Notes: generated by a model not told the origin, from the letters alone. A stretch of 64,000 nt of DNA from Flavobacterium aeripolare (GCF_013294025.1 NZ_JABSNL010000008.1:148251-212250); one strand, 5' to 3'. Shown: positions 52,611 to 62,105, counted from the first letter of the stretch. Made by a program: numbers and translations.

Positions 52611-53429
52611 ATGACTTTTAATAAAACTACTGAGCAAACCTCAAATTACGAACATTTAGATAAAATGAGCGTGGATGAGCTTTTGATAAATATCAATAAC
52701 GAAGACAAAACCGTGGCGTACGCCGTTGAAAAAGCGTTGCCGCAAATTAGCGCATTGGTAACTCAAATTGTTACTAAAATGCAAGCTGGTGGTCGCCTTT
52801 TTTATATTGGTGCAGGTACTTCAGGTAGATTAGGTGTGGTAGATGCCTCTGAGTGTCCGCCTACCTTTGGAGTTCCGTTTGATACCGTTGTTGGAATAAT
52901 TGCTGGTGGCGATGAGGCTATTAGAAAGGCGGTAGAAAATGCAGAAGATAACGCAACACAAGCTTGGATTGATTTACAAGCGCATGACATTTCGACTAAA
53001 GATGTAGTGATCGGTATTGCTGCATCAGGTACAACACCATACGTAATTGGCGGACTTGAAAAATGCAATGAGAATGGCATTCTCACAGGAAGTATTTCAT
53101 GCAATGCTGCTAGTCCAATATCGAATACAGCTCAATTTCCTATTGATGTGGTAGTAGGACCAGAATTTGTAACAGGAAGCTCTCGAATGAAAGCAGGTAC
53201 AGCTCAAAAACTGGTGCTAAACATGATCTCAACTGCTACTATGATCCAACTTGGAAAAGTAAAAGGAAATAAGATGGTCGACATGCAACTGAGTAATAGT
53301 AAACTTGTAGACCGTGGTGTAAAAATGATCATGAGTGAAATTCCTGTAACTTATGATAGCGCTGCTGAGTTACTTCAAAACATGGGTAGTGTAAGAAAAG
53401 CAATTGATCACTTTAACGCAAGCAAGTAA
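52611..53429 (+). CDS. murQ: N-acetylmuramic acid 6-phosphate etherase
   Basis: The product is 272 residues from the ATG at 52611, slightly shorter than the usual 300. It cleaves the lactyl ether of MurNAc-6-P to give GlcNAc-6-P and lactate in cell-wall recycling. The SIS sugar-phosphate-binding fold is clear: 'FYIGAGTSGRLGVVDASECP', 'GIIAGGDEAIRKAVENAED', 'GIAASGTTPYVIGGL' and 'GSSRMKAGTAQKLVLNM'. The catalytic Glu lies in the VENAED stretch. Small genes of unrelated families follow. Confidence 0.95.
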   Translation: MTFNKTTEQTSNYEHLDKMSVDELLININNEDKTVAYAVEKALPQISALVTQIVTKMQAGGRLFYIGAGTSGRLGVVDASECPPTFGVPFDTVVGIIAGGDEAIRKAVENAEDNATQAWIDLQAHDISTKDVVIGIAASGTTPYVIGGLEKCNENGILTGSISCNAASPISNTAQFPIDVVVGPEFVTGSSRMKAGTAQKLVLNMISTATMIQLGKVKGNKMVDMQLSNSKLVDRGVKMIMSEIPVTYDSAAELLQNMGSVRKAIDHFNASK

Positions 53430-53472
53430 CATTAGGATTATAAATTCTAACTTAAAATTCTACACAATAATT

Positions 53473-53694
53473 ATGGCGACAAATAAAGAACTATTGACAC
53501 AAGGTATAAAATACTTGGCTTTTGCTTTACCTCTATTATTTATTGGCCCAGCAATTATCTACAATGCATTTATAAATAAAGAAAACGGCTGGCACTACTT
53601 AGTTCTCGCTGTGGGAATTATTGCTTGCATTGGCGCAGTGTACTTTATGTTCAAAGGTTTACAAACTATGGTTAAAGGCTTATTTAACGATTAA
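53473..53694 (+). CDS. DUF6095-like two-span membrane protein
   Basis: The product is 73 residues from the ATG at 53473. Membrane segments are 'YLAFALPLLFIGPAIIYNAF' and 'YLVLAVGIIACIGAVYFMF', ending 'KGLQTMVKGLFND'. I recall this family as DUF6095, often next to murQ in flavobacteria. The stop TAA overlaps the next start (TAATG), so translation is coupled. Function unknown. Confidence 0.8.
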   Translation: MATNKELLTQGIKYLAFALPLLFIGPAIIYNAFINKENGWHYLVLAVGIIACIGAVYFMFKGLQTMVKGLFND

Positions 53695-54266
53695 TGGAAG
53701 AACTAATTCACATACAAAAGACCTTTGATAAAATAAACTTTATCAATAAAAGAGTAAGCAACCGCGAGTTTGAAGATTGCGTTTTTAAAAACTGTGACTT
53801 TTCAAATAGTGACTTCTCAAATAATACATTTATGGATTGTGATTTTATCGATTGCAATTTATCTATGACCAAACTAATCGCCACAGATTTAAAAACAGTT
53901 AACTTCATCAATTGTAAATTAATGGGAATTGAGTTTAATATGTGTAACGATTTTTTATTCCAAACTAGTTTTCAAGATGCTGTTTTAGACTACTCTTCAT
54001 TTATTAATAAAAAGATGTTGAAGACAAACTTTACTAACTGTTCGATGAAGGAGGTCAATTTTTCGAATACCAATTTATCTAATTCTGTTTTTGATAATTG
54101 CAATTTGGATAATGCTTTATTTCATGAAACTCAATTGAAAGAAGTGAATTTTGTAACCTCATTCAATTATAAGATTGACCCAGAGTACAACCCAATGAAA
54201 AAAGCGAAGTTCTCTAGAGAAGGAATCGTTGGGCTACTAGACAAGCACGATATAAAAATACAATAG
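53694..54266 (+). CDS. Pentapeptide-repeat protein
   Basis: The product is 190 residues. Repeats with Phe or Leu at the central position run through most of the protein: 'FEDCVFKNCDFSNSDFSNN', 'FMDCDFIDCNLSMTKLIATD' and 'MKEVNFSNTNLSNSVFDNCN'. This predicts a right-handed quadrilateral beta-helix. Qnr/MfpA proteins of this fold protect gyrase, but that role cannot be assumed here. Coupled to the preceding membrane-protein gene by a one-base overlap. Confidence 0.92.
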   Translation: MEELIHIQKTFDKINFINKRVSNREFEDCVFKNCDFSNSDFSNNTFMDCDFIDCNLSMTKLIATDLKTVNFINCKLMGIEFNMCNDFLFQTSFQDAVLDYSSFINKKMLKTNFTNCSMKEVNFSNTNLSNSVFDNCNLDNALFHETQLKEVNFVTSFNYKIDPEYNPMKKAKFSREGIVGLLDKHDIKIQ

Positions 54267-54267
54267 T

Positions 54268-54843
54268 ATGAATGCAAACGATTCCTATTTGAGTAGTGTT
54301 AAAAAACAATTTGCGTATTATAAATTAGTAGGCGAAAAAGCAATTGATCAACTTGAACCAGAACAACTATTTATAAGTGCAAATGACGACACTAATACTA
54401 TCGCTACAATTGTTAAGCACATTGCTGGCAACATGCTTTCGCGGTGGACAGATTTCCTTACTACTGATGGCGAAAAAGAATGGCGCCAAAGAGATCAAGA
54501 ATTTGAAAACGATTTAAAGACTAAAGAAGCCGTTATGGCTATCTGGAACAAAGGATGGGACTGTTTATTCACTACTTTAAATCTTTTAAAACCGGAACAA
54601 CTTGCAAATATTATTTATATTCGCAACGAAGGCCATACTGCAATTGAAGCAGTAAACAGACAACTAGCACACTATCCTTATCACGTAGGTCAAATAGTAT
54701 TTTACGCTAAATTATTAAAAAGCAGTGACTGGAATAGTTTGACAATATCACGAAACAATTCTAATAATTACAATGGTGTAAAGTTTGCACAGCAAAAAAG
54801 CATTCAAAACTTTACCGACAAAGAAATTGAAAGATTAAAATAA
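54268..54843 (+). CDS. DinB-superfamily protein (DUF1572)
   Basis: The product is 191 residues, a four-helix protein of the DinB/YfiT type. Candidate metal-binding His are in 'TIVKHIAGNMLSRWTDFL' and 'LAHYPYHVGQIVFYAKL' (H-x3-H). It starts two bases after the pentapeptide gene stop, so they form one operon. Members are thiol-dependent transferases or of unknown role. Confidence 0.88.
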   Translation: MNANDSYLSSVKKQFAYYKLVGEKAIDQLEPEQLFISANDDTNTIATIVKHIAGNMLSRWTDFLTTDGEKEWRQRDQEFENDLKTKEAVMAIWNKGWDCLFTTLNLLKPEQLANIIYIRNEGHTAIEAVNRQLAHYPYHVGQIVFYAKLLKSSDWNSLTISRNNSNNYNGVKFAQQKSIQNFTDKEIERLK

Positions 54844-54852
54844 TAAACATTC

Positions 54853-55230
54853 ATGAAAAAATTACTTATTCTCCCTATATTAATATTAACCGCTTCTTGT
54901 TACAACGTAGAACGCGATTGCAAAGATTTTAAAACTGGTAAATTCAAGTTTGAATACGAAGTGGACGGTATAAAAAAAACGACTTACTTTGAAAGAAATG
55001 ATAGTATTGAAATCGAAAATTATGACGGCAAAATAGATACTGCATCTGTGAGATGGGTAAATGATTGCGAATATGTTTTAAAGAAGCTACACCCAAAAAA
55101 TATGGCCGAAGAGAAATCAATCGATATGAAAATCTTGACAACATCTGGTGATACATACACATTTGAATTTGGAATGGTAGGTGTGGCTCAAAAGCAAAGA
55201 GGGACGGTAACTAAACTATCAGATTTATAA
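54853..55230 (+). CDS. Hypothetical lipoprotein
   Basis: The product is 125 residues. The signal 'LLILPILILTASC' has a good lipobox. The mature part is polar and beta-rich: 'FKTGKFKFEYEVDGIKKTTY', 'VRWVNDCEYVLKKLHP' and 'TSGDTYTFEFGMVGV'. I recall that relatives have been mislabelled as topoisomerase in databases; nothing here supports that. It is the fourth small gene of the murQ-linked run. Confidence 0.72.
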   Translation: MKKLLILPILILTASCYNVERDCKDFKTGKFKFEYEVDGIKKTTYFERNDSIEIENYDGKIDTASVRWVNDCEYVLKKLHPKNMAEEKSIDMKILTTSGDTYTFEFGMVGVAQKQRGTVTKLSDL

Positions 55231-55263
55231 ATTGTAGATTTAATAAATTAAAAAGACAAGCTA

Positions 55264-56034
55264 ATGGAAGTATTCTTAAACCCCGATGCGTGGATAGCAT
55301 TAATTACACTTACGTTTTTAGAAATTGTACTAGGAATAGATAATATTATCTTTATTTCTATAGCTACAGGAAAACTGCCACCTGAAAGCCGTAAAAAAGC
55401 AACTAAAATAGGAATGTTTCTAGCCATGTTCATGCGTATCGCTTTATTACTAGGGATTTCTTATTTGATCGCGATGAAAGAACCTTGGTTTACTTTGAAT
55501 TTTAGTTGGTTATCTGCACAGGTTTCTGGTCAAAGTATCATTTTACTATTAGGTGGTCTATTCTTGATATATAAGAGTACTAGCGAAATTAGAGAGAAAG
55601 TAGACGAAAAAGGACATGAAGAAAAGGAGTTGGGTAAGGCCGCAACAAAATCTTTTACTAATGTAATTTTCCAAATCATTTTAATTGATCTTGTATTTTC
55701 TTTTGACAGTATTTTAACCGCAGTAGGAATGACAAATGGAGTTCAGGGCGCATTATACATTATGATTACTGCTGTTGTAATTTCTGTTTTAATCATGATG
55801 CAGTTTGCTGTACCAGTAGGTAATTTTGTAAACAAGCACCCATCCATTCAAATTTTGGGTTTATCTTTCTTGATTTTGATTGGCTTCATGTTAATAACAG
55901 AAAGTGCTCACCTATCTAATGCAATGATCTTTGGTAGCCATGTCACACCAGTACCAAAAGGATACTTATACTTTGCCATTTCGTTCTCCTTATTAGTAGA
56001 AGTACTAAACATGAAAGCAACTAAGAAACGTTAA
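55264..56034 (+). CDS. TerC-family integral membrane protein
   Basis: The product is 256 residues with seven or more membrane segments. The family motifs with acidic residues inside the membrane are 'LTFLEIVLGIDNIIFISIAT' and 'IILIDLVFSFDSILTAVGMT'. TerC proteins act in tellurite resistance and, as recent work on the family suggests, in metal (Mn2+) export during protein secretion. Here the likely role is metal homeostasis. Confidence 0.93.
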   Translation: MEVFLNPDAWIALITLTFLEIVLGIDNIIFISIATGKLPPESRKKATKIGMFLAMFMRIALLLGISYLIAMKEPWFTLNFSWLSAQVSGQSIILLLGGLFLIYKSTSEIREKVDEKGHEEKELGKAATKSFTNVIFQIILIDLVFSFDSILTAVGMTNGVQGALYIMITAVVISVLIMMQFAVPVGNFVNKHPSIQILGLSFLILIGFMLITESAHLSNAMIFGSHVTPVPKGYLYFAISFSLLVEVLNMKATKKR

Positions 56035-56101
56035 AACTATGACATCAGCAAAGCTAGAATAAAGTCGACTATAACTAAACAAGTAACGCTAAGCGGAAAT
56101 A

Positions 56102-56135
56102 CAAAAAGCTCAATCATATAGATTGAGCTTTTTTA
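56102..56135 (+). terminator. Terminator after the terC-like gene
   Basis: AAAAGCTCAATC/GATTGAGCTTTT hairpin with flanking A and T tracts. Confidence 0.9.
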
Positions 56136-56235
56136 TTAGCGGTGATTTTAAATCTATTTAATAGCACATGATCAATCAGTATAACTTTATACATTCGATA
56201 GAAATAACAACCTTTACATCATTCTAATTGAGCAC

Positions 56236-56277
56236 AAAAAAAAACAGTAGTAAACCGGAGTCTACTACTGTTCTTAT
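56236..56277 (-). terminator. Terminator for typA
   Basis: ACAGTAGTA and TACTACTGT pair; the A tract on the plus strand becomes a U run in the minus-strand transcript. Confidence 0.85.
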
Positions 56278-56319
56278 TATTTACATAAACTGTACTATTT
56301 AATTAGCACAATTTAATAC

Positions 56320-58116
56320 TTATACTTTGAATCTTTTTCTATCAGTTTCAGTCAAATAGATTTTTCTCAAACGAATAGATTTTGGAGTACACTCAACATA
56401 TTCATCTTTTTGAATGTATTCTAAAGCTTCCTCTAGAGAGAAAATGATTGGAGGAATAATTCTAGCTTTTTCATCATTTCCAGATGAACGTACGTTAGAT
56501 TGTTTTTTCTCCTTAGTTACGTTAACACACATATCATCAGAACGTGAGTTTTCACCAATTACTTGACCTTCGTAGATTTCAGCATTTGGTTCAACGAAGA
56601 ACTTACCACGATCTTGTAATTTATCGATAGAATAAGGAATAGCTTTTCCTTTTTCCATAGAGATCAAAGAACCTTTGTTACGTCCAGCGATTTCACCTTT
56701 GTAAGGCTCATATCCAATGAAACGGTGCGCCATAATAGCCTCACCAGCAGTAGCAGTCAACAATTGATTACGCAATCCGATAATTCCACGAGATGGAATA
56801 TTGAATTTTACAATCATACGCTCACCTTTAGTCTCCATGCTTAACATTTCACCTTTACGCATTGTAACAAACTCTACAGCTCTTCCAGAAAGTGTTTCTG
56901 GTAAATCGATTGTTAATTCCTCAATTGGTTCACATTTTTTACCATCAATTTCTTTGATGATAACTTGTGGTTGTCCAATTTGTAATTCATACCCTTCTCT
57001 TCTCATTGTTTCAATAAGAACAGATAAGTGAAGTACACCACGACCAAAAACCATAAACTTATCAGCTGAATCAGTTTCACCCATTTTCATGGCTAAATTT
57101 TTCTCAAGCTCTTTAGTTAATCTTTCTCTAATGTGACGTGAAGTTACAAATTTACCCTCTTTTCCAAAGAAAGGAGAATCATTAATTGTAAACAACATAC
57201 TCATAGTAGGCTCATCAATAGCAATTGATTTAAGTCCTTCTGGATTTTCAGCATCAGCGATAGTATCACCAATTTCAAAACCTTCAACACCAATAATTGC
57301 ACAGATATCTCCAGCTACTACTTCTGCTACTTTTTTACGTCCAAGACCTTCAAAAGTATGTAATTCTTTAATACGAGATTTTGTTACAGTACCATCTCTT
57401 TTTACTAATGAGATTGGCATACCTTCTTTCAATACACCTCTTTCAAGACGACCAATAGCGATACGACCTGTAAATGCAGAAAAGTCAAGAGACGTAATCA
57501 ACATTTGAGGAGTTCCTTCTGATACTTTAGGAGCTGGTACATTTTCGATAACCATATCCAATAATGCTTCAACATTATCAGTTACGTTTTCCCAATGGTC
57601 AGACATCCAGTTGTTCTTAGCAGAACCGTAAACTGCTGGAAAATCCAACTGCTCTTCAGTAGCTCCTAATTCGAACATTAAGTCAAAAACTTTTTCATGA
57701 ACTTCTTCAGGAGTACAGTTTTCTTTGTCAACTTTATTTATAACAACGCATGGTTTCAAACCAAGGTCTAGTGCTTTTTGTAATACAAAACGCGTTTGTG
57801 GCATAGGCCCTTCAAATGCATCCACAAGTAAACAAACTCCATCAGCCATATTTAATACACGCTCTACTTCACCACCAAAATCGGCGTGACCAGGAGTGTC
57901 AATAATGTTGATTTTAGTTCCTTTATACTGAACAGAAACATTCTTAGAGGTAATTGTGATACCTCTTTCGCGCTCTAGGTCGTTATTATCAAGGATTAGA
58001 TCACCTGTGTTTTCGTTGTCACGAAATAATTGACAGTGATACATAATTTTATCAACCAAAGTTGTTTTACCGTGATCGACGTGGGCAATAATTGCAATGT
58101 TTCTAATAGATTCCAT
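56320..58116 (-). CDS. typA: Ribosome-associated GTPase TypA/BipA
   Basis: The product is 598 residues, the family length. The translational GTPase motifs are in order: '[14 protein letters not shown]' (P-loop), '[12 protein letters not shown]' (switch I), '[16 protein letters not shown]' (G3) and '[10 protein letters not shown]' (G4). EF-G-like domains III and V and the TypA-specific C-terminal domain follow. It assists 50S assembly and growth under stress or cold. It is monocistronic. Confidence 0.97.
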   Translation of the reverse strand: MESIRNIAIIAHVDHGKTTLVDKIMYHCQLFRDNENTGDLILDNNDLERERGITITSKNVSVQYKGTKINIIDTPGHADFGGEVERVLNMADGVCLLVDAFEGPMPQTRFVLQKALDLGLKPCVVINKVDKENCTPEEVHEKVFDLMFELGATEEQLDFPAVYGSAKNNWMSDHWENVTDNVEALLDMVIENVPAPKVSEGTPQMLITSLDFSAFTGRIAIGRLERGVLKEGMPISLVKRDGTVTKSRIKELHTFEGLGRKKVAEVVAGDICAIIGVEGFEIGDTIADAENPEGLKSIAIDEPTMSMLFTINDSPFFGKEGKFVTSRHIRERLTKELEKNLAMKMGETDSADKFMVFGRGVLHLSVLIETMRREGYELQIGQPQVIIKEIDGKKCEPIEELTIDLPETLSGRAVEFVTMRKGEMLSMETKGERMIVKFNIPSRGIIGLRNQLLTATAGEAIMAHRFIGYEPYKGEIAGRNKGSLISMEKGKAIPYSIDKLQDRGKFFVEPNAEIYEGQVIGENSRSDDMCVNVTKEKKQSNVRSSGNDEKARIIPPIIFSLEEALEYIQKDEYVECTPKSIRLRKIYLTETDRKRFKV

Positions 58117-58135
58117 CTGTGATTTTTAATGAGTG

Positions 58136-58143
58136 CAAAGGTA
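58136..58143 (-). promoter_or_regulatory. Promoter -7 box for typA
   Basis: TACCTTTG on the minus strand, exact TAnnTTTG, 19 bases before the ATG. Confidence 0.55.
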
Positions 58144-58274
58144 CACTTTATTTTGATAAAACAAATATTTATCCAATACTTTACATATACTTAACTAATT
58201 AGGAACAATTAGAGCCAAAAGAAACATACTTAGAAAATAAAAATACCAACTATTTTTAATTGACTTAAATTAAT

Positions 58275-58282
58275 TACATTTG
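58275..58282 (+). promoter_or_regulatory. Promoter -7 box next to the PAS kinase start
   Basis: TACATTTG, exact TAnnTTTG, ending 4 bases before the ATG at 58287; implies a leaderless transcript if used. Confidence 0.45.
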
Positions 58283-58286
58283 GATA

Positions 58287-59999
58287 ATGAAAAATAAATC
58301 CACACAAATAGCACTAATATACTTGCTGATTGCATTATTTGCTGCTATAATTTTTCATAAATTATCAATACGATACGCTGACATAGTCAATCTTCACGAT
58401 TACAATTTCATCAAAGACATTATGCTTGTCATACTTACTGCGGGTGCTTTTAGATTTATCCTAGCTAAGAATGATAAAAGAAATAACAGCTATCTAATTG
58501 CACTAAAGGAAACAAACGACGAAATAAAAGAGTCAAATGATCGCTATAATATTGTAGCAAAAGCGACTAGCGACATCATACGTGACTGGAATATTCAAAG
58601 TGACAAACTAGAATGGAGTATAGGTATCGAAACCATCTTTGGTTATCAAAAAAATCAACTTGGCGAAACTTCTGCATGGTGGTTTGACAATATTCATCCC
58701 GAAGACAGCATACGAATGTCTATAAAACTATACTCTTTTCTAGAAGAGAAAACAGATAAATGGCAGGATGAGTACCGTTTTAAATGTGCAGATGGTTCTT
58801 ATAAATATGTATTAGACAAGGGCTTTATCATCAAAGACAAACTCGGAAAGCCTGTTAGAATGATTGGAGCAATTCAAGATATTACTAAACAAAAAGAAGA
58901 AGAAATTCGCTTGCGATTACTTGAGACCGTTATTTTACAAACGAAAGACTCAGTTATGATTACCGAGGCTGATTTCAATGAGAAACAGCTTCCAAAAATA
59001 GTCTATGTAAATCCAGCCTTTTCAGCAATAAGTGGCTATCAAGCGTTTGAAGTTATAGGGCAATCACCAGATATATTCAAAGGACCCAAAACAGATCCCA
59101 TAGCAGTTGAGAAAATTTTCAATTCCATTCGTAATAAACAAGAAAACAATATCGAAATGATTTGTTATAGAAGAAATGGTGAAGAACTCTGGCTCCGCTT
59201 TACCATAATTCCTATATATAATGAAGAACAACAATTATCACATTGGATTTCTATACAAAAGGATGTCACCCAAATTAAGCAGCAAGAAAAAGAGAAGGAA
59301 CAGTTAATTACAGAGCTCACAAAGAAAAATACCGATTTAAAACAGTTCTCCTATATTACATCTCACAACTTACGTGCACCTCTTTCTAATTTAATTGGCT
59401 TACTCAACCTTGTGGAAGACATACCTATTGAAGACGGTGAATTGAGAGAAATTATACAAGGATTAAGCACGTCTACTCACTTACTAAATGACACCATAAC
59501 TGATTTAACAAAAATCATGGTCATCAAAGAAATGCATAACATTGATAAAGAAAACATAGCTATATCCGAAGTTTTTGAAAAAGTATACGCTCAAACGACT
59601 ATTCTACAGAGTAAGAAAAAACCAATAATTTATGCTGATTTTAAAAAAGCTGCTGATTTAAAAATAAATAAGTCTTATATTGAGAGCATATTTACTAATT
59701 TACTAACCAATGCTATAAAATATAAATCTGTCAACCAAGATCTAATTATTGAAGTCAGCGCCACACTTGTAAACGGCTCAACTTTGATCATTTTTAAGGA
59801 TAATGGAATAGGTATCGATCTTAAGCGAAATAAGGATAAAGTTTTTGGACTTTATCAAAAATTCCATAATAACCCAAACGGTAAAGGGTTAGGCCTTTAC
59901 CTAGTAAAATCACAAGTTGAGGCCATGGACGGTACAATTGCCATAGAAAGCGAAGTAAATATAGGAACCAAATTTATAATAAAATTTCCACATAAATAA
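58287..59999 (+). CDS. PAS-domain sensor histidine kinase
   Basis: The product is 570 residues. Two N-terminal membrane segments ('IALIYLLIALFAAIIFHKL' and 'DIMLVILTAGAFRFILA') precede two PAS domains (about residues 85-205 and 215-345; 'VYVNPAFSAISGYQAFEVIG'). HisKA carries its His in 'YITSHNLRAPLSNLIGLL', the HNLRAP form common in Bacteroidota. HATPase has 'FTNLLTNAIKYKS', 'DNGIGIDLKRN' and 'GKGLGLYLVKSQV'. The response-regulator gene starts four bases after its stop, so the two form a two-component system. Confidence 0.94.
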   Translation: MKNKSTQIALIYLLIALFAAIIFHKLSIRYADIVNLHDYNFIKDIMLVILTAGAFRFILAKNDKRNNSYLIALKETNDEIKESNDRYNIVAKATSDIIRDWNIQSDKLEWSIGIETIFGYQKNQLGETSAWWFDNIHPEDSIRMSIKLYSFLEEKTDKWQDEYRFKCADGSYKYVLDKGFIIKDKLGKPVRMIGAIQDITKQKEEEIRLRLLETVILQTKDSVMITEADFNEKQLPKIVYVNPAFSAISGYQAFEVIGQSPDIFKGPKTDPIAVEKIFNSIRNKQENNIEMICYRRNGEELWLRFTIIPIYNEEQQLSHWISIQKDVTQIKQQEKEKEQLITELTKKNTDLKQFSYITSHNLRAPLSNLIGLLNLVEDIPIEDGELREIIQGLSTSTHLLNDTITDLTKIMVIKEMHNIDKENIAISEVFEKVYAQTTILQSKKKPIIYADFKKAADLKINKSYIESIFTNLLTNAIKYKSVNQDLIIEVSATLVNGSTLIIFKDNGIGIDLKRNKDKVFGLYQKFHNNPNGKGLGLYLVKSQVEAMDGTIAIESEVNIGTKFIIKFPHK

Positions 60000-60003
60000 T
60001 ACC

Positions 60004-60402
60004 ATGCTAAATACCATATTGTTTGTAGACGATGACCCCATAACACTAATGCTTTGTAAAAAAGTGATTAGTAAAGCTGCATTTTCAGATCAAATTATAA
60101 CAGCTAAAAATGGTGAAGAGGCACTATTTTTATTCGAAAATCTGTTACTAAATCCTACTAAACCATTACCTGAATTAATTTTTTTAGACCTTAATATGCC
60201 AGTAATGGGAGGTTGGGAATTCTTAGAACTATTTAGTAAACCTATTTACAAACAATTCCACGATATTAAAGTAATTGTATTATCCTCAACAATTGATCCT
60301 GAGGATTTAGAAAAGACAAAGGAATTTCCTATGGTAATGGACTTTTTACCAAAACCAATATCGCTAACAATGCTATCGAAGGTTGCAGAAAATCTAAGCT
60401 GA
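60004..60402 (+). CDS. Single-domain response regulator
   Basis: The product is 132 residues, a receiver domain with no output domain. The acidic pocket is 'FVDDDPITLMLCKKVI', the phospho-acceptor Asp is in 'LIFLDLNMPVMGGWEFL', and the Thr/Ser and Lys are in 'IVLSSTIDPED' and 'DFLPKPIS'. It lies four bases downstream of the PAS kinase gene and is its likely partner. With no output domain it would act by protein contact or pass phosphate onward. Confidence 0.93.
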   Translation: MLNTILFVDDDPITLMLCKKVISKAAFSDQIITAKNGEEALFLFENLLLNPTKPLPELIFLDLNMPVMGGWEFLELFSKPIYKQFHDIKVIVLSSTIDPEDLEKTKEFPMVMDFLPKPISLTMLSKVAENLS

Positions 60403-60564
60403 TAATCACATTAGAATAGGAGAGCAGTAAAAATCAACTGATTTAAAAAGCTAATAATATTCTACATATCGAAAAATAGGTTTAACTTAAAGTCATCAAA
60501 ATATCTAAAAAAAATGGATCTGAGGACGATTATTTCTTCAACATTTAGGTCGCATCCCTACGGG
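60403..60564. other. Spacer after the response regulator
   Basis: About 160 AT-rich bases with nothing recognisable. Confidence 0.5.
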
Positions 60565-60650
60565 TCGGGCTATCCACTATATCTTTAATACCTTATAAAA
60601 TATAAAAATATTTTATAAGGTATTAAAGGATGCCGTTACTATCCCTTGCG
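60565..60650 (-). repeat. Structured intergenic repeat, copy 4 (inverted)
   Basis: On the minus strand it begins CAAGGGATAGTAACGGCATC, forms a long stem CTTTAATACCTTATAAAATA paired with its complement, and ends ATATAGTGGATAGCCCGACC. Same skeleton as copies 2 and 3. The stem is long and perfect enough to act as a terminator for the two-component operon. Confidence 0.85.
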
Positions 60651-61066
60651 AGAAAATCATAACATTACCACTATTGGACTACTCCTAAATGTTAAGTCTG
60701 ATTTAAAAAAAAAGCCCCATTTTACATCAAAAATTAAGATTACGAATACCTATTCTGATATAATAAATTTTATATCACCTTAATTTCTGGTGTATTACTA
60801 TGATTTAAATAAAACAAAGAAATGAAGAAGACACATCTTTTTTTGACGAACTTACTATTATCAAATCAGAACTAGAACTCACATATTAATACTCATGATT
60901 GCCATAGTAAACGTACTATTCAAAACTTCACGTTCCGAATTAACTCAGTTTACTTGCACAGCAAACAACCATCCTACGTAGATAAAAAAACAGCGGAACG
61001 AATAACAAGGGAACGAACTTAACCAATGAGTTCGCTACTTTTTAGTATAAAATTAGTAGATACTAC
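60651..61066. other. AT-rich spacer before the insertion sequences
   Basis: About 415 bases with short broken frames only; no gene or repeat recognised. It may be a remnant of older insertions. Confidence 0.4.
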
Positions 61067-61134
61067 GGATCAGGAGCAAAACCTACGGAGAAGTTTTAGA
61101 AAACTTACTATTTTTGTAGTATTAATAATGAGAT

Positions 61135-61492
61135 ATGACTTCTATAGACCTTTTAAAATTTATACTTCCTGATTTTTTATTTTAGTAACTTTGAAATAAT
61201 TTCTGCAACTAACTCTGAGGAAAACCGTCATTTCTATTTTTCAGAAAAATCAAAACCTCCTAAAGAGTTTCATTTTTTGTAATTAGTATCCAAAGGCTAT
61301 ATAGATGAAGTAACAATTCAACATTTCCCATTAAGAGCAAAATTTGTCTTCTTACACGTTAAACGTCGTCGCTGGACAAATAAAATTAATGGTGAGATTG
61401 TTAAAGTACCGAAAGCTATCGGGAGGCAGTTAGTTGCCAAGGGAACACGTATGACGCAAGAGTTTATGGCTTTTTTATAAGAAATTAATAGA
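61135..61492 (+). pseudogene. Transposase N-terminal-region ORF, copy 1, broken
   Basis: Starts ATG at 61135 as 'MTSIDLLKFILPDFLF' and then meets TAG. Beyond it the same frame resumes with 'SKPPKEF', another stop, then 'LVSKGYIDEVTIQHFPLRAK' and 'GTRMTQEFMAFL'. It aligns with the first ORF of copy 2. A decayed 18-base palindrome lies at 61407-61424, here in frame. Confidence 0.8.
61407..61424. repeat. Decayed 18-base palindrome in IS copy 1
   Basis: TACCGAAAGCTATCGGGA; it matches the perfect palindrome TCCCGATAGCTATCGGGA at 16 of 18 bases. It occupies the position of three codons (expected about Arg-Asn-Trp) of the transposase N-terminal ORF. Confidence 0.75.
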
Positions 61493-61499
61493 TAATACC

Positions 61500-62105
61500 G
61501 TTTTTAACTGTAATACCATTGGAGGATTCTTCGGTGTTGACGGTAAAAAACTCTAAAGGCAGTATAAAAATCACTCAAGTTCTTTTAAAACTTGGGAACT
61601 TAGAAAACATGCGCATAACTGGATTGTTGACCCTGAAAATATAGGTACTCATTTCGCCGTTGACGAAGTCGCCTTATCCCACGGAGAACTTTAGTCTATT
61701 GTCACTAATAAAAAAGCCAAAGGAAACAAAAGATCCTTAGTGGCTATTGTTGCTGAAACTAAAACAGAACAGGTTATTGAACAAGTCAGTAAGATCGACT
61801 TAAAAAAAAGACAAGCGGTTACAGAAATCACTCATGATATGGCAAACTCCATGAAGTTGATAGCTAAAAAATCTTATCCAAAAGCCATACAAGTAACGGA
61901 TCACTTTCATGTACAAAAATTAGCCTTACAGATTTTACAAGAATCAAGTACAGTTGGTAAGCAATGGACAGAGAGAATCAGCAAATACTAAATGCTAAAT
62001 CCCAAAACAAAACACATACTCCACAACTTTTAAACAATGAAGATACAGTAAAACAGTTATTAGCCAGAAGTCGTTATATACTATATAAATTAAAAGAAAA
62101 ATGGG
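61500..62105 (+). pseudogene. ISL3-type transposase ORF, copy 1, broken
   Basis: Translation gives 'NTIGGFFGVDGKKL', stop, 'RQYKNHSSSFKTWELRKHAH', then 'VDEVALSHGEL', stop, and from 61740 a clean stretch containing 'ITHDMANSMKLIAKKSYPKA' and 'VTDHFHVQKLA' (DDE-fold residues of ISL3 transposases). A frameshift near 61950 moves the match to another frame ('LLNNEDTVKQLLARSRYILY'). It ends where copy 2 is inserted. Not functional. Confidence 0.85.

Larger units (their letters stand above)
61067..62105 (+). mobile_element. Degenerate ISL3/ISAon1-type insertion sequence, copy 1 (truncated)
   Basis: The left end at 61067-61089 resembles the 23-base terminal repeat of copy 2 at about 17 of 23 positions. 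Remains of two transposase frames follow. The second frame stops matching at the Lys-Trp codons ending at 62105, where copy 2 begins. Its 3' third is missing. A right-end-like sequence beyond copy 2 (63561-63583) may be its other terminus. Confidence 0.8.

Noticed and set aside
54853..55230. Topoisomerase-related gene
   Set aside because: The product is a short lipoprotein with no topoisomerase motif; that label, which I recall from databases, is not supported by the sequence.
56035..56319. Extra small gene between the terC-like gene and typA
   Set aside because: The 285 bases hold two terminators and short AT-rich frames only.
61740..61991. 83-codon frame as an independent gene
   Set aside because: It is a fragment of the broken copy 1 transposase, aligning with copy 2 on both sides of its ends.
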